Origin: Filimonas lacunae
GTDB taxonomy: Bacteria > Bacteroidota > Bacteroidia > Chitinophagales > Chitinophagaceae
Direction of reading: 5' to 3'
Length of the DNA: 64,000 bases
NCBI RefSeq assembly: GCF_002355595.1
Contig: NZ_AP017422.1
Location: 1,550,001-1,614,000, forward strand
Both the position numbers and the translations under genes were made by a program. Under the pieces are notes generated by a model. That model was not told where the DNA came from and ran no database searches. It was given only the letters and a program-made list of their open reading frames with translations. Shown here in pieces: positions 7,705 through 16,466 of this stretch; within the stretch, counting starts at the first letter, position 1, and every line of letters starts with the position of its first letter.

Positions 7705-10700
7705 ATGTATAGGCGGATTCTAATTCTTGTATTTATGAATGTGTTAGGCCTGAGTGCTCACGCACAAACTCAGAAAATAGATACTACTACATACGCTATT
7801 CGATTTTCCAGTGGCCCATTAAGTAAAGCATTGGAGCTTTTAAAAGATAAAGCAACACTGTACAAGTTTCAATATGAACAGTCTGCGGTAAAAGGTTACC
7901 GTATTGGAAGAATTCCATACAAGGCCAATACAGTAGGTGGATGGCTAGGTATCTTATTAACAGATACTGACTTGGAATTTGTAATGAATGATAAGCATCA
8001 GGTTTTTATCAAAGACAAATACGACGGAACAGAAACGGTTAATAAAGGTAAAGGCGCCGTGCCACAGGTGATTCCCGTTTTCTCCCGTAGAGTGTTGAAT
8101 GAAGACGGAGATATTTTAGAAGGAGCCACCATTGCTATTGAAGAATCGGATATTAGGAAAACGGCCGATGCGAAGGGGCTTTTTCAATTAAAAAATCTCC
8201 CTGCTGAAACCATTATAAAAATTACCTGCGTAGGCTATTTGCCTTATCGGAGAAAACTGGAGGAAATAGATGCAGGCCCTATTATTTTACGATATGATAA
8301 ACGGATTGCTCTTGATACCGTTACTGTGAACACCGGTTACGAATCAGTGAAAAGAGAACGGATATCCGGATCTGTGTCAATTGTGGATAAGGAGTTGTTT
8401 CAAAGGAAGATAGCTACCGGCGTAATTGATCATATGGATTGGCTGGTGCCTGGTTTTATTGTGAACAGAAATATACTGAATGTGAGCTCGGCTAACGAAG
8501 CTGTTTATTCTATTCGCGGAAGAAGCACTATTAATTCCAATCCATTGCCACTGGTGGTGGTAGATAATTTTCCCTATGATGGCGATCTGGCCAATATAAA
8601 CCCAGCTGATATAGAAGCAGTAGATGTGCTCAAGGATGCAGCTGCTGCCAGCATATGGGGTTCTTTAAGCGGTAATGGAGTAATTGTGTATACCACTAAG
8701 AAAGGGAGATATAAACAGCCGATAAGGGCGTCGTTGATGTCTAATATTACGGTAAATGGCAATCCGGATCTATATTATGCACCTATTCTTAGTTCAAAGG
8801 ATTACATAAATATGGAGGCGAACCTATTTAATATGGGCGCTTATGATTATACCTCCAATAATTACAGTTATCTGTCTCCGGCAGTAGCTATACTGGCGCA
8901 AAGAGCTCGCAACAAAATAACTTCTACTGATTCTGCTTTGTTGTTGGATGAACTGGCGGGTAACGATTTTAGAAAAGGTTTGGAGAGATACTTTTATCAC
9001 CGTGGCGTAAATCAACAATATAACCTGAGTATTGTCGGAGGAAGTGAGGATATGAAACATTATTTCTCTATAGGATTTGATAGGAATGTATCACCACTGG
9101 TGAGAAATAGTATGAACCGGTTCACTATCACTGAAAATAACACGAACTGCCTTTTTCGACGAAAGTTAGAAATAAACACCAGTTTGTTCTTTGCCCGGAA
9201 TTTTATGTTGAATAATAATGATGGTGGCCCTTTTCAGTATCCTTATTTGAAGATGGCGGATGACAAGGAAAATCCTTTGGCTTTGCCTGTTGCTTACAGG
9301 CAATCTTATATTGATTCGCTTGATACAAGTAAGGGACCGTTATTAAATTGGCAATACAGGCCGTTAGATGACTTACGTAATAGTGATAACTCTACGGTTG
9401 CGAACGAATATAGGGCTAACCTGCAGTTAAAATATAAAATAGGGAAGGGGTTTACAGCAAATGTAGGTTATCAATATAGTTATGGGCAATCTGTTGCTAA
9501 TAACTATATGAGTGATAAAATGTTCTATACCAGGAATTTAATTAATTCATTTACCCAGATAGATAAAAATACAGGAGCAGTTACCCGGCCTGTGCCTTTA
9601 GGCGGGATTGCTGATTTGGTGAATTTCTCGTATAACTCACATAACATCCGGACAATGCTATCCTATGCGCTGAAAAAGCCTTCTGGCAGTGAATTTAGCG
9701 CGATTGGTGGGTACGATGTTAGAATTTTGGATGTGACTAAACGGGCAAACAGGTTATATGGATATAATCCGGAAACACAAGCCAGCAGACAGGTAGATTA
9801 CAATTCGCAATACCCCGATTTTGCAACCCAGACGCCGCGATTTATTCCAGCAAATTCCGATAATGCACGTATAGACAACAACTTTTTTTCTTACTATGGA
9901 AATGCATCTTATACATATTTAGGAAAGTACACGGTAAATGGAAGTGTCCGGTTTGATGAATCTAATTTGTTTGGTGTTGCTTTTAACAGAAAGGGAGTGC
10001 CTTTGTGGTCTGCCGGAGTAGCATGGATAGTGAGTAGGGAAGACTTTTTTGATACAAGTTACATAGACTTCTTAAAGCTGAGAGTCTCTAATGGGTATTG
10101 CGGTAATATCAACACCACCATTTCTGCCTATACCACTTCTACGCAATCTATCACTCCTAACAGGTTTGGTGAAATTATTGGCTCAATAGCTAACCCTGCT
10201 AATCCTGATTTAGGATGGGAAAAGATACATATTGTAAATGCAGGCGTTGATTTCAGTGTTTTAAAGGGGCGTGTGTATGGTAGCATTGAATACTATTGGA
10301 AAACCGGCAACCGCCTGTTGGCTCCTGATATCACCGATCCAACAATAGGAGTTGCAAAGTATATGGGCAACTTCGGTAGTATGAAAACCAAGGGGTGCGA
10401 CATTGTTATTAACAGCGACAATGTGAAAGGGAGTGTGCAATGGTCAACCAGTTTGCTGCTCTCGTTTGTAAAAGATCGGGTAGTGAAATATAATAGGGAT
10501 AAAGTGCAGGTAAAAGATGCCTTGGCTAATGGTGTGCTGAATCCGGTAGAAGGGTACCCTTTGTATTCCGTATTTAGTTTCAAATACAAGGGACTGAATG
10601 AGCAGGGCGATCCCATAGGAGATATTGAGGGCAGTAAAAGTACGGACTATAACATGATTCTTCAGTCTACGGATTTTAAAGGATTGCGTTATCATGGTTC

Positions 10701-11202
10701 TGGAATACCTACTGTATTTGGAAGTATCAGAAACGCTATAACATGGAAGAACATTTCCATTTCTGCATTAATCACTTATAAAGGAGGTTATTTCTTTAGA
10801 AGAAATAGTATGAGTTACTCCAAAGTATTTGCAGGGTTGTCTTTAGGCCATCCAGATTATGCTAAACGTTGGCAAAAGCCAGGTGATGAAATGATTACAA
10901 GGGTGCCTTCGTTAATCTATCCTTCTAACAATGAGCGCGATCTGGTATATCTCTACTCTGAAGATCTTGTTGAAAGTGGCGCACATGTTCGTTGGCAAGA
11001 TGTGGCTCTATCATACAAGTGGGATAAATTCAATCGTCAGATGCCATTTACTTCACTGAAGGTGTCCTGCATGATAAGTAATATTGGGATACTTTGGCGG
11101 GCTAATCATAGTAATATAGATCCTGATTATATTCCTGTTGATGGCTTTAAAATTATTCCACCTGCAAAAGCGATTTCTTTAGGTGTAACTGTAAATTTTT
11201 AG
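7705..11202 (+). CDS. SusC/RagA-type TonB-dependent outer-membrane transporter with STN domain
   Basis: A 1165-residue outer-membrane transporter for large nutrients, forming a lidded channel with the SusD lipoprotein that follows. From the chosen start (ATG 7705, MYRRILILVF) it has a signal peptide ending about SAHAQ and an STN domain (about 28-105) for signalling to FecR. A CarboxypepD_reg-like domain (about 125-195), a plug with the SusC hallmark VDVLKDAAAASIWGS and a C-terminal beta barrel ending in VTVNF follow. An upstream in-frame start would add 37 residues before the signal peptide and is less likely. The ligand is unknown. The STN domain indicates ligand-induced control through the FecR upstream. 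Confidence 0.93.
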   Translation: MYRRILILVFMNVLGLSAHAQTQKIDTTTYAIRFSSGPLSKALELLKDKATLYKFQYEQSAVKGYRIGRIPYKANTVGGWLGILLTDTDLEFVMNDKHQVFIKDKYDGTETVNKGKGAVPQVIPVFSRRVLNEDGDILEGATIAIEESDIRKTADAKGLFQLKNLPAETIIKITCVGYLPYRRKLEEIDAGPIILRYDKRIALDTVTVNTGYESVKRERISGSVSIVDKELFQRKIATGVIDHMDWLVPGFIVNRNILNVSSANEAVYSIRGRSTINSNPLPLVVVDNFPYDGDLANINPADIEAVDVLKDAAAASIWGSLSGNGVIVYTTKKGRYKQPIRASLMSNITVNGNPDLYYAPILSSKDYINMEANLFNMGAYDYTSNNYSYLSPAVAILAQRARNKITSTDSALLLDELAGNDFRKGLERYFYHRGVNQQYNLSIVGGSEDMKHYFSIGFDRNVSPLVRNSMNRFTITENNTNCLFRRKLEINTSLFFARNFMLNNNDGGPFQYPYLKMADDKENPLALPVAYRQSYIDSLDTSKGPLLNWQYRPLDDLRNSDNSTVANEYRANLQLKYKIGKGFTANVGYQYSYGQSVANNYMSDKMFYTRNLINSFTQIDKNTGAVTRPVPLGGIADLVNFSYNSHNIRTMLSYALKKPSGSEFSAIGGYDVRILDVTKRANRLYGYNPETQASRQVDYNSQYPDFATQTPRFIPANSDNARIDNNFFSYYGNASYTYLGKYTVNGSVRFDESNLFGVAFNRKGVPLWSAGVAWIVSREDFFDTSYIDFLKLRVSNGYCGNINTTISAYTTSTQSITPNRFGEIIGSIANPANPDLGWEKIHIVNAGVDFSVLKGRVYGSIEYYWKTGNRLLAPDITDPTIGVAKYMGNFGSMKTKGCDIVINSDNVKGSVQWSTSLLLSFVKDRVVKYNRDKVQVKDALANGVLNPVEGYPLYSVFSFKYKGLNEQGDPIGDIEGSKSTDYNMILQSTDFKGLRYHGSGIPTVFGSIRNAITWKNISISALITYKGGYFFRRNSMSYSKVFAGLSLGHPDYAKRWQKPGDEMITRVPSLIYPSNNERDLVYLYSEDLVESGAHVRWQDVALSYKWDKFNRQMPFTSLKVSCMISNIGILWRANHSNIDPDYIPVDGFKIIPPAKAISLGVTVNF

Positions 11203-11206
11203 TTGT

Positions 11207-12577
11207 ATGAAGAGGACTTCCATTTTGTTTATAGGCGCTGTTCTGTTATGGGTGGGGTGCAGAAAAGATTTGCTGAACGAGAAACCTATTAGTACTATCG
11301 TTACTCCCACCACTTACGAAGCATTCTGGTCTTTGTTGGATAACGAAAATGTAATGGATCAATCTCCTATGTTGTCTGAATTGTCGGCAGATGACTACTA
11401 TTTTGTGTCTGATTACTGGAACAAGCGGTCTGTTTTAGAAAGGAATGCGTATATCTGGGCTAAAGATATTTACGAAGGCAATGGCGAAGTGTATGATTGG
11501 AATGCGCCTTATGCACAAGTGTTGAATTGCAATGTGGTGTTGAAAGGGCTGGAGCAATTGAGCGCTGATGCAGGTATTACATTATGGAAAAATACCCGCG
11601 GCACTGCTTTATTTAAAAGATGTTTTGCCTTTTTTAATCTGGCCCAGATTTTTGCCCCGGTATATGATAGTATAACTGCGAATGTGGCTTTGGGAATTCC
11701 TTTACGTTTTGAACCAGATGTAACCAGCACCACAGTCAGATCTACTGTTGAGCAAACCTATCAACAGATTATTACAGATTTGAAAAGTGCCAGTAAATTA
11801 CTTTCACAGACCATTCCGGATAAATACACCAACAGGCCTTCCAGGGCTGCGGCCTTTGCTTTGCTATCCCGTGTATACTTATCTATGCGGAGGTATGAAG
11901 ATGCTGGTAAGTATGCGGATAGTAGTTTGCAGTTGTTTGGTTCTCTTATTGATTATAACTCTGTAAATGCCGGAGCATTTCTGCCTTTTGCAGTAGACAG
12001 TCCTGAGAATATATACAATGCTTACTTTGCTGCACCTACCATGTCGTCTATACTTCCGGTATTGGGCGAAGCTATTATTGATTCCAGCTTGTATGCATCG
12101 TATGAAGTGTCTGATTTACGAAAAGCTATTTTCTTTTCCACTGGTTCTGGTAAAATAAGACGTAAGAATTTTTATGATGGTGGAGTTGCTCGTTTGTATA
12201 CTGGTCTGGCTGTTGATGAAATGGTGCTCAATCGGGCAGAATGTAATGCCCGTTTGCATTATACAGAAAAAGCTATGGATGACATGAACTGGTTAATGCG
12301 TAACAGGTATGTGAATAATTTATGGCCGCCGCCTGCGCTATCTACCGTTGAAGAAGTATTGAAATTTATTTTAACAGAGCGAAGAAAAGAGTTAGTGATG
12401 CGTGGATTAAGATGGATAGACTTACGAAGACTGAATATGGAAGGTGCTAAAATAGAACCCATACGAATCATTAATGGGAATATACACAAATTACCGCCTA
12501 ACAGTAACTTATATACATTGCCCATACCACCTGATGTGATAAGCAAAACAGGAATTCCCCAAAACATAAGAGATTAA
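11207..12577 (+). CDS. SusD/RagB-family outer-membrane lipoprotein
   Basis: A 456-residue surface glycan- or nutrient-binding lid for the SusC transporter, 4 bases downstream of it. The signal peptide ends in a lipobox (LLWVGC, Cys18). The helical TPR-like core carries the family pattern with TNRPSRAAAFALLSRVYLSM around residues 205-225, and the C-terminus has ERRKELVMRGLRWIDLRRL, typical of SusD. It is a little shorter than many SusD proteins (500-600), consistent with a smaller ligand. A strong terminator follows, closing the fecR-susC-susD unit. Confidence 0.93.
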   Translation: MKRTSILFIGAVLLWVGCRKDLLNEKPISTIVTPTTYEAFWSLLDNENVMDQSPMLSELSADDYYFVSDYWNKRSVLERNAYIWAKDIYEGNGEVYDWNAPYAQVLNCNVVLKGLEQLSADAGITLWKNTRGTALFKRCFAFFNLAQIFAPVYDSITANVALGIPLRFEPDVTSTTVRSTVEQTYQQIITDLKSASKLLSQTIPDKYTNRPSRAAAFALLSRVYLSMRRYEDAGKYADSSLQLFGSLIDYNSVNAGAFLPFAVDSPENIYNAYFAAPTMSSILPVLGEAIIDSSLYASYEVSDLRKAIFFSTGSGKIRRKNFYDGGVARLYTGLAVDEMVLNRAECNARLHYTEKAMDDMNWLMRNRYVNNLWPPPALSTVEEVLKFILTERRKELVMRGLRWIDLRRLNMEGAKIEPIRIINGNIHKLPPNSNLYTLPIPPDVISKTGIPQNIRD

Positions 12578-12583
12578 AATGAG

Positions 12584-12615
12584 AAGAGGGTTTGCTTATA
12601 TAAGCAAACCCTCTT
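12584..12615 (+). terminator. Terminator after susD, shared with the convergent small gene
   Basis: A 15-bp perfect inverted repeat (AAGAGGGTTTGCTTA and complement) has a 2-base centre, so the real loop is larger. It sits between the susD stop and the stop of the opposite-strand small peptide gene. Confidence 0.85.
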
Positions 12616-12626
12616 TGTAATTAGAG

Positions 12627-12884
12627 CTATTGTGTTGTATAGATTCCGTACACACAAATAGTGTATGTTACAGGAGCGATATTAGATTTGTAATAGGTGC
12701 AGATTGCTGAGCTATTGCTGGCGCATATATAAGTTGCAGGATATACTTCCATATAACCGACCCCTGAAACGTAGATGTACTGCTGGTTATCAATACATGC
12801 AGCGTTAAATTTCTTACTGGCAAAGGCTCCGCCAATACCAAGACATACGGCTACCAACATGAAAGTTACTTTCATCTTCTTCAT
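12627..12884 (-). CDS. Small secreted peptide, DUF6520-like
   Basis: An 85-residue protein with a clear signal peptide (MKKMKVTFMLVAVCLGIG, cleavage near AFASKK) and a mature part of about 60 residues containing four cysteines (in AACID, YICAS, AICTY and TICVY) and many Tyr, Ser and Thr. The opening and size resemble the DUF6520 family of short exported Bacteroidota peptides of unknown function. It is convergent with susD and stands alone on its strand. The coding call is fairly sure from the textbook signal peptide; the family assignment is from memory of the pattern and less sure. Confidence 0.68.
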   Translation of the reverse strand: MKKMKVTFMLVAVCLGIGGAFASKKFNAACIDNQQYIYVSGVGYMEVYPATYICASNSSAICTYYKSNIAPVTYTICVYGIYTTQ

Positions 12885-12960
12885 AATGTTACAAGTTTAA
12901 AATGAGCAAAAGGTAAAAATGTGTTGCAGCTGTATGTTGCTGCAGGGTTAATATTGTAAT

Positions 12961-13092
12961 AAGGGCATAGCATTACTATCTATACCCTTAGGATATAGTG
13001 CACATAGACTTTTAGAGCCTGATATGCTTCAGACCTTATAAAGCTTGAAGAAAATACGGATAGGAGAACCCTAGGTTCGCCAGCGTATTTTT
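12961..13092 (+). other. Cluster of hairpins in a gene-free gap (possible structured RNA)
   Basis: Three possible stems occur in succession: AAGGGCATAG (12961) with a one-mismatch complement at 12980-12989; GCTTCA near 13026 with TGAAG near 13046; and a compound hairpin at 13051-13091 (outer AAAATACG/CGTATTTT, inner GAACC/GGTTC) followed by a short T run. Nothing in the roughly 800-base gap from 12885 to 13682 looks like an intact gene. The series could be a small RNA ending in a terminator, or chance AT-rich pairing. Confidence 0.25.
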
Positions 13093-13324
13093 GAGTGTTC
13101 GGGAACTACATAGAATAGCAATGACATAATAAGGTTTGTAGAAACCTCAGCAGGGACCAGATTCTTTCTCATTATCACCAATTTTAAACACTTAGCATTG
13201 GTCTTTCTTTGGAAAAAGGATTTTAGATATAAGTCAGTTGGTAAGTAATCCGGAGAGAGAAATTGTTACTGTATAGACTAGACGAAAGATACTACAACTA
13301 CGGCACATTATCAATAAAGGATTG

Positions 13325-13363
13325 CATAAATCATAAAATGTTATTCACATTTTATGATTTATG
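13325..13363. other. Perfect 16-bp inverted repeat, AT-rich
   Basis: CATAAATCATAAAATG at 13325-13340 is repeated exactly inverted at 13348-13363 around a 7-base centre. There is no T run on either side that would make it a classical terminator, so it may be a regulator site or cruciform. The nearest genes are far away on both sides. Confidence 0.45.
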
Positions 13364-13414
13364 ATCAGTCCGCTAACGATTGTGAGTATTGGCTTGTTGG
13401 TGTATTGTAAATAC

Positions 13415-13606
13415 TTATGTAGCGCCGTATATGTATACTTCATCGGGGATATAATGAGTCAATGTTGGCAGGCTGTTTCGGTTACTATAGCTGTCTATGA
13501 TACCATTAGAAACTATTGGTAATTTGCAGAAAGAACTATAAGCATAACGGAATACAATTGCAGTATTACATTGAACTTGTACCACATCATTCGTACAATT
13601 TTTCAC
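13415..13606 (-). pseudogene. Possible remnant of a small Cys-containing secreted peptide
   Basis: A 63-codon open stretch starting at a GTG, with no signal peptide, contains Cys-Asn patterns (KNCTND, VQCNT, SSFCKL) and a Tyr/Ser-rich tail. Its composition and length resemble the mature part of the small secreted peptide encoded at 12627-12884. The in-frame sequence upstream is closed by a stop 15 bases before the GTG and offers no signal peptide, so if it was ever a gene it has lost its 5' end. This is a low-confidence reading. Confidence 0.2.
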
Positions 13607-13655
13607 GCGACGTAAAACTTTTTACGCAAGACAAAAACTCCTTCACGCATGCTCC
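13592..13655. repeat. Short degenerate repeat of about 21 bp
   Basis: Three similar units (ending TTTCACGCGA, TTTTACGCAA and CTTCACGCAT) recur 19 and 21 bases apart just beyond the end of the M20 hydrolase gene. Read on the plus strand they form seven-residue units with aromatic-Ser/Thr starts (FSRDVKL, FTQDKNS, FTHAPAS). I regard it as a minimal or decayed copy of the 21-bp arrays found elsewhere in the window. Confidence 0.3.
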
Positions 13656-13682
13656 TGCATCACTCAATGCTATTTTGGATTA

Positions 13683-14993
13683 TTAGTGGGAAGGTGTGGT
13701 AATAGTTTGTGTATAATCAATAGCCAGGTTCACCATGGCTTTAATCCCTGTTTTAAAACTGTTTTCATCGATAAAGAAATCAGCGGTATGGTGTGGAGCT
13801 GCTTTTTTAGGATCAGTACCTGGTGGTAAAGCGCCTAAAAATATAAACAAGGCAGGGGCTTTTTGAGCGTACCACGAAAAATCTTCGGCAATGGTTTGTG
13901 CGGGTACCATCACCACATTGGTATCTCCTGCCGATTTGCGTAAAGAAGATAGCATGGTGTTGGTGAGGGTGATATCATTCCAGGTAACCGGGTTATATAT
14001 TTTATAAGGCACCTCCGCTACAGCAGTAGCTCCGTTCAGTTCAGCGGTTTTGGCCGTGATAAGACGTATTTTTTCATACATCATTTTTTCATCCTCCGGA
14101 CTTAAAGCTCTTACAGTGCCCATCATCTCTACTTTTTCGGGAATGATGTTAAAACGATTACCGCCGTTGATGCTGCCAATGGTTACTACGCCTGCATTTT
14201 CTGTTACATTTAAATTGCGGCTTACAATGGTTTGCAGGTTGCCCACTATTTGTGAAGCCACTACAATGGGGTCAACAGAAGCCCAAGGATAAGCGCCGTG
14301 GCTGGACTTACCTGTAACCGTAATTTTCATATCGCAGGCGCTGGCCATGGTGCCACCCGGGCGGTAGGTGATCTTCCCCACTTCGGTAAGTGCAGCCATA
14401 TGCAACCCGAATACCACATCTACCTTAGGATGGTCCATTACTCCTTCTTTTACCATCAGTTTGGCGCCCGCTTCTTCACCGGCAGGGCCGCCTTCTTCCG
14501 CTGGCTGGAAAATAAAGGTAACCGTACCATGGAGTTGCTTTTTTACGGCGGACAGTACTTCGGCTACACCCATTAAAATAGCTACATGGGCATCATGTCC
14601 GCAGGCATGCATAACACCTGTTTGCTGGTTATTGTACAGGGTGGTTACGGTAGATGCAAAAGGCACATGCGGCTTTTCAGTTACAGGCAGGGCATCCATA
14701 TCGGCACGTAAGGCCACAACGGGGCCGGGTAATCCGCCCTTTAAAATGCCTACCACACCTGTTTTAGCTACCCCGGCTTTTACTTCCAGTCCCAGTTGTT
14801 GCAAGTGCCGGGCTATTAATGCTGCTGTACGCACTTCCTGGTTACCTAATTCAGGATGTTCGTGTATATCCCTACGCCAGGCAATTACTTTCTTTTCTAC
14901 GTTGGCAATCAGTTGGTTAATGGTTACGGAATCTATTTGACTATAGGCTGTTATGTGGCATAACAGTAAAACAAGAAGCAGCGTTTTTTTCAT
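13683..14993 (-). CDS. Secreted M20D-family amidohydrolase / metallopeptidase
   Basis: A 436-residue M20 hydrolase that cleaves amide bonds of N-acyl amino acids or similar conjugates (hippurate / IAA-amino acid hydrolase group). The start at 14993 (MKKTLLLVLLL) gives a signal peptide ending near ITAYSQ, so it acts in the periplasm or outside. Metal-site motifs are MHACGHDAH (C131, H133), PAEEGGPAGEEAGA with the catalytic Glu, and the later FGLHM His. A peptidase dimerisation lobe lies between about residues 210 and 320, and a final His lies near the C-terminus in APHHTADF. An upstream in-frame start would add 12 residues that disturb the signal peptide. It appears monocistronic. The substrate is unknown. 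Confidence 0.93.
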   Translation of the reverse strand: MKKTLLLVLLLCHITAYSQIDSVTINQLIANVEKKVIAWRRDIHEHPELGNQEVRTAALIARHLQQLGLEVKAGVAKTGVVGILKGGLPGPVVALRADMDALPVTEKPHVPFASTVTTLYNNQQTGVMHACGHDAHVAILMGVAEVLSAVKKQLHGTVTFIFQPAEEGGPAGEEAGAKLMVKEGVMDHPKVDVVFGLHMAALTEVGKITYRPGGTMASACDMKITVTGKSSHGAYPWASVDPIVVASQIVGNLQTIVSRNLNVTENAGVVTIGSINGGNRFNIIPEKVEMMGTVRALSPEDEKMMYEKIRLITAKTAELNGATAVAEVPYKIYNPVTWNDITLTNTMLSSLRKSAGDTNVVMVPAQTIAEDFSWYAQKAPALFIFLGALPPGTDPKKAAPHHTADFFIDENSFKTGIKAMVNLAIDYTQTITTPSH

Positions 14994-15170
14994 AAAATGT
15001 AAAAAGGGCCATGTGTTACCCGGGTGCAAACATACAATGTTTTGTAAGTCTATTTATATGGTAGGTTTTGTGCCGGCCTGCTGAAATAAGCAGGGAGGGG
15101 TGTGCAGGGAGAAGGCAGTAATTCGCATTATTTTAGTTATATTAGGTACCTCAACAAAATCTACAACCAT

Positions 15171-15572
15171 ATGGATGCACGAGAACAACAGGTACACAGA
15201 TGGTCTATGTTGTGTCACCTGGCTGCACTTGCCGGCTTTTTTTTCTGGCCGGGTAATGTATTAGGCCCTTTGATTGTATGGCAGTTGAAGAAGAATGAAC
15301 TGCCTGAGATTGATGAACACGGAAAAGCAGCTTTTAACTTTCAGCTGACTTTATTTATTGTGAATGTGATTGTAAAATTTGTGCTGGCCAGCACGGTAGG
15401 ATATCATGTTTTCTGGGGCGCGCCTTTTCTTGCTTTCGGTAGTGGGTTTGGGTTATTAACAGTATTGTCCATTATCAATGTAATAGGCTGGGTATTGGCT
15501 ATTGTGGCGGGCATTCGGGCTAATAATGGCGAGTTGTACAAATATCCTTTTAGCTATCGTTTTGTAAGGTAA
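15171..15572 (+). CDS. DUF4870 family membrane protein
   Basis: A 133-residue small membrane protein. The start at 15171 (MDAREQQVHRW) removes a non-family leader. Features are the N-terminal amphipathic stretch RWSMLCHLAALAGFF, the hallmark GPLIVWQLKKNE with the charged turn followed by GKAAFNFQ, and two or three further membrane helices. This is the DUF4870 (Tic20-like) pattern. The function is unknown; members are widespread small inner-membrane proteins. A terminator follows directly. Confidence 0.87.
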   Translation: MDAREQQVHRWSMLCHLAALAGFFFWPGNVLGPLIVWQLKKNELPEIDEHGKAAFNFQLTLFIVNVIVKFVLASTVGYHVFWGAPFLAFGSGFGLLTVLSIINVIGWVLAIVAGIRANNGELYKYPFSYRFVR

Positions 15573-15594
15573 TGGTAGTGGTCAGATAGAAGTG

Positions 15595-15624
15595 AACCGG
15601 GTATTAAAAATGCCCGGTTTTTTT
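15595..15624 (+). terminator. Terminator after the DUF4870 gene
   Basis: The stem AACCGGG/CCCGGTT has an 11-nt loop and a seven-T tail, 23 bases after the stop codon. Confidence 0.85.
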
Positions 15625-15662
15625 GTCCTGTTCTCCCTCGAAAACGTCTTTTTTGCACGCTG

Positions 15663-15690
15663 TTGTTGTTGCAGGCAAGGAATAGCTTTG
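15663..15690 (+). promoter_or_regulatory. Bacteroidota-type promoter for the SRPBCC gene
   Basis: A TTG at 15663-15665 lies 17 bases before TAGCTTTG at 15683-15690, an exact match to the TAnnTTTG -7 element. It sits just upstream of the ATG at 15706 and supports that start. Confidence 0.6.
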
Positions 15691-15705
15691 TATAAAAGCT
15701 ATCAT

Positions 15706-16143
15706 ATGAGCAAAGAACAATTTACCGTCAACATTCATGCAAAGCGGGAGAAAGTATGGGATATACTGTGGAATCCTGCTACCTACCCATTATGGACAGC
15801 GCCCTTTGCCGCCGGTTCGCGTGCCGAAACGGATTGGAAAAAGGGAAGTAAGGTGTTATTCCTGGATGCGAAAGGCGATGGAATGATTGCTCAAATTGTA
15901 GAAAGCATTGCGTCGGAGTATATGTCCATAGAACATAAGGGAGAGATTATTAACGGAGTAGAAGACACAGAAAGTGAAAGAGTAAAACAATGGGCAGGAG
16001 CCCAGGAAAACTATACGTTACAAAGTGAGGGCAGCGATACCAGGTTACTGATTGAAATGGATATTGCTCCGGAATTTGCAGCTATGTTTAATGAAAAATG
16101 GCCCCAGGCGCTTGCTAAACTGAAAGAACTGGCTGAGGCCTGA
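15706..16143 (+). CDS. SRPBCC-domain (AHSA1/START-like) protein
   Basis: A 145-residue cytosolic protein with the SRPBCC helix-grip fold, a hydrophobic-ligand pocket family. The N-terminus reads FTVNIHAKREKVWDILWNP, the classic AHSA1-type opening (beta strand, then the K-V-W helix). WTAPFAAGS and the C-terminal helix KWPQALAKLKELAE complete the fold. The start at 15706 is favoured over an upstream in-frame codon because the extra 38 residues are Cys-rich, unfamily-like and overlap the promoter. The ligand is unknown. Confidence 0.85.
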   Translation: MSKEQFTVNIHAKREKVWDILWNPATYPLWTAPFAAGSRAETDWKKGSKVLFLDAKGDGMIAQIVESIASEYMSIEHKGEIINGVEDTESERVKQWAGAQENYTLQSEGSDTRLLIEMDIAPEFAAMFNEKWPQALAKLKELAEA

Positions 16144-16156
16144 TACATTTGCCTGG

Positions 16157-16363
16157 TTATGGATTGGCAGCTACAATTACTGCATCTACTAATCCTGGTA
16201 CCAGGTTCATTTTATTGCCGATTTTGTTGCGCCATTCTCCGTTCACTTTCACCAGAATATAGGAGGTGCCATACATCATAATAGCTACTTCGTCTGCTTT
16301 CTTGCTAACGATGGTAAAAAAATAAACCCTGTTTTCATAATGCGCTTCCAGCTTGCCTTCCAT
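16157..16363 (-). CDS. Small hypothetical protein
   Basis: A 68-residue protein with alternating hydrophobic residues suggesting a small beta-rich fold (YFFTIVS, VAIMMYG, SYILVKVNGEW). It has no signal peptide or membrane helix and I do not recognise a family. It is convergent with the SRPBCC gene, 13 bases away, and short intergenic distances on both sides fit a real gene. Its start (MEGKLEAHYENR) has no good alternative. Confidence 0.5.
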   Translation of the reverse strand: MEGKLEAHYENRVYFFTIVSKKADEVAIMMYGTSYILVKVNGEWRNKIGNKMNLVPGLVDAVIVAANP

Positions 16364-16466
16364 ACTACAAAATTCTTTAGGGGAGCAAAGTAATGAAAAT
16401 TAGTTCATTCAAATTTCTGGTCAGTAGGTTGTAGCATACTTCCAGTCAGTACGTGCAACTGCCGCG

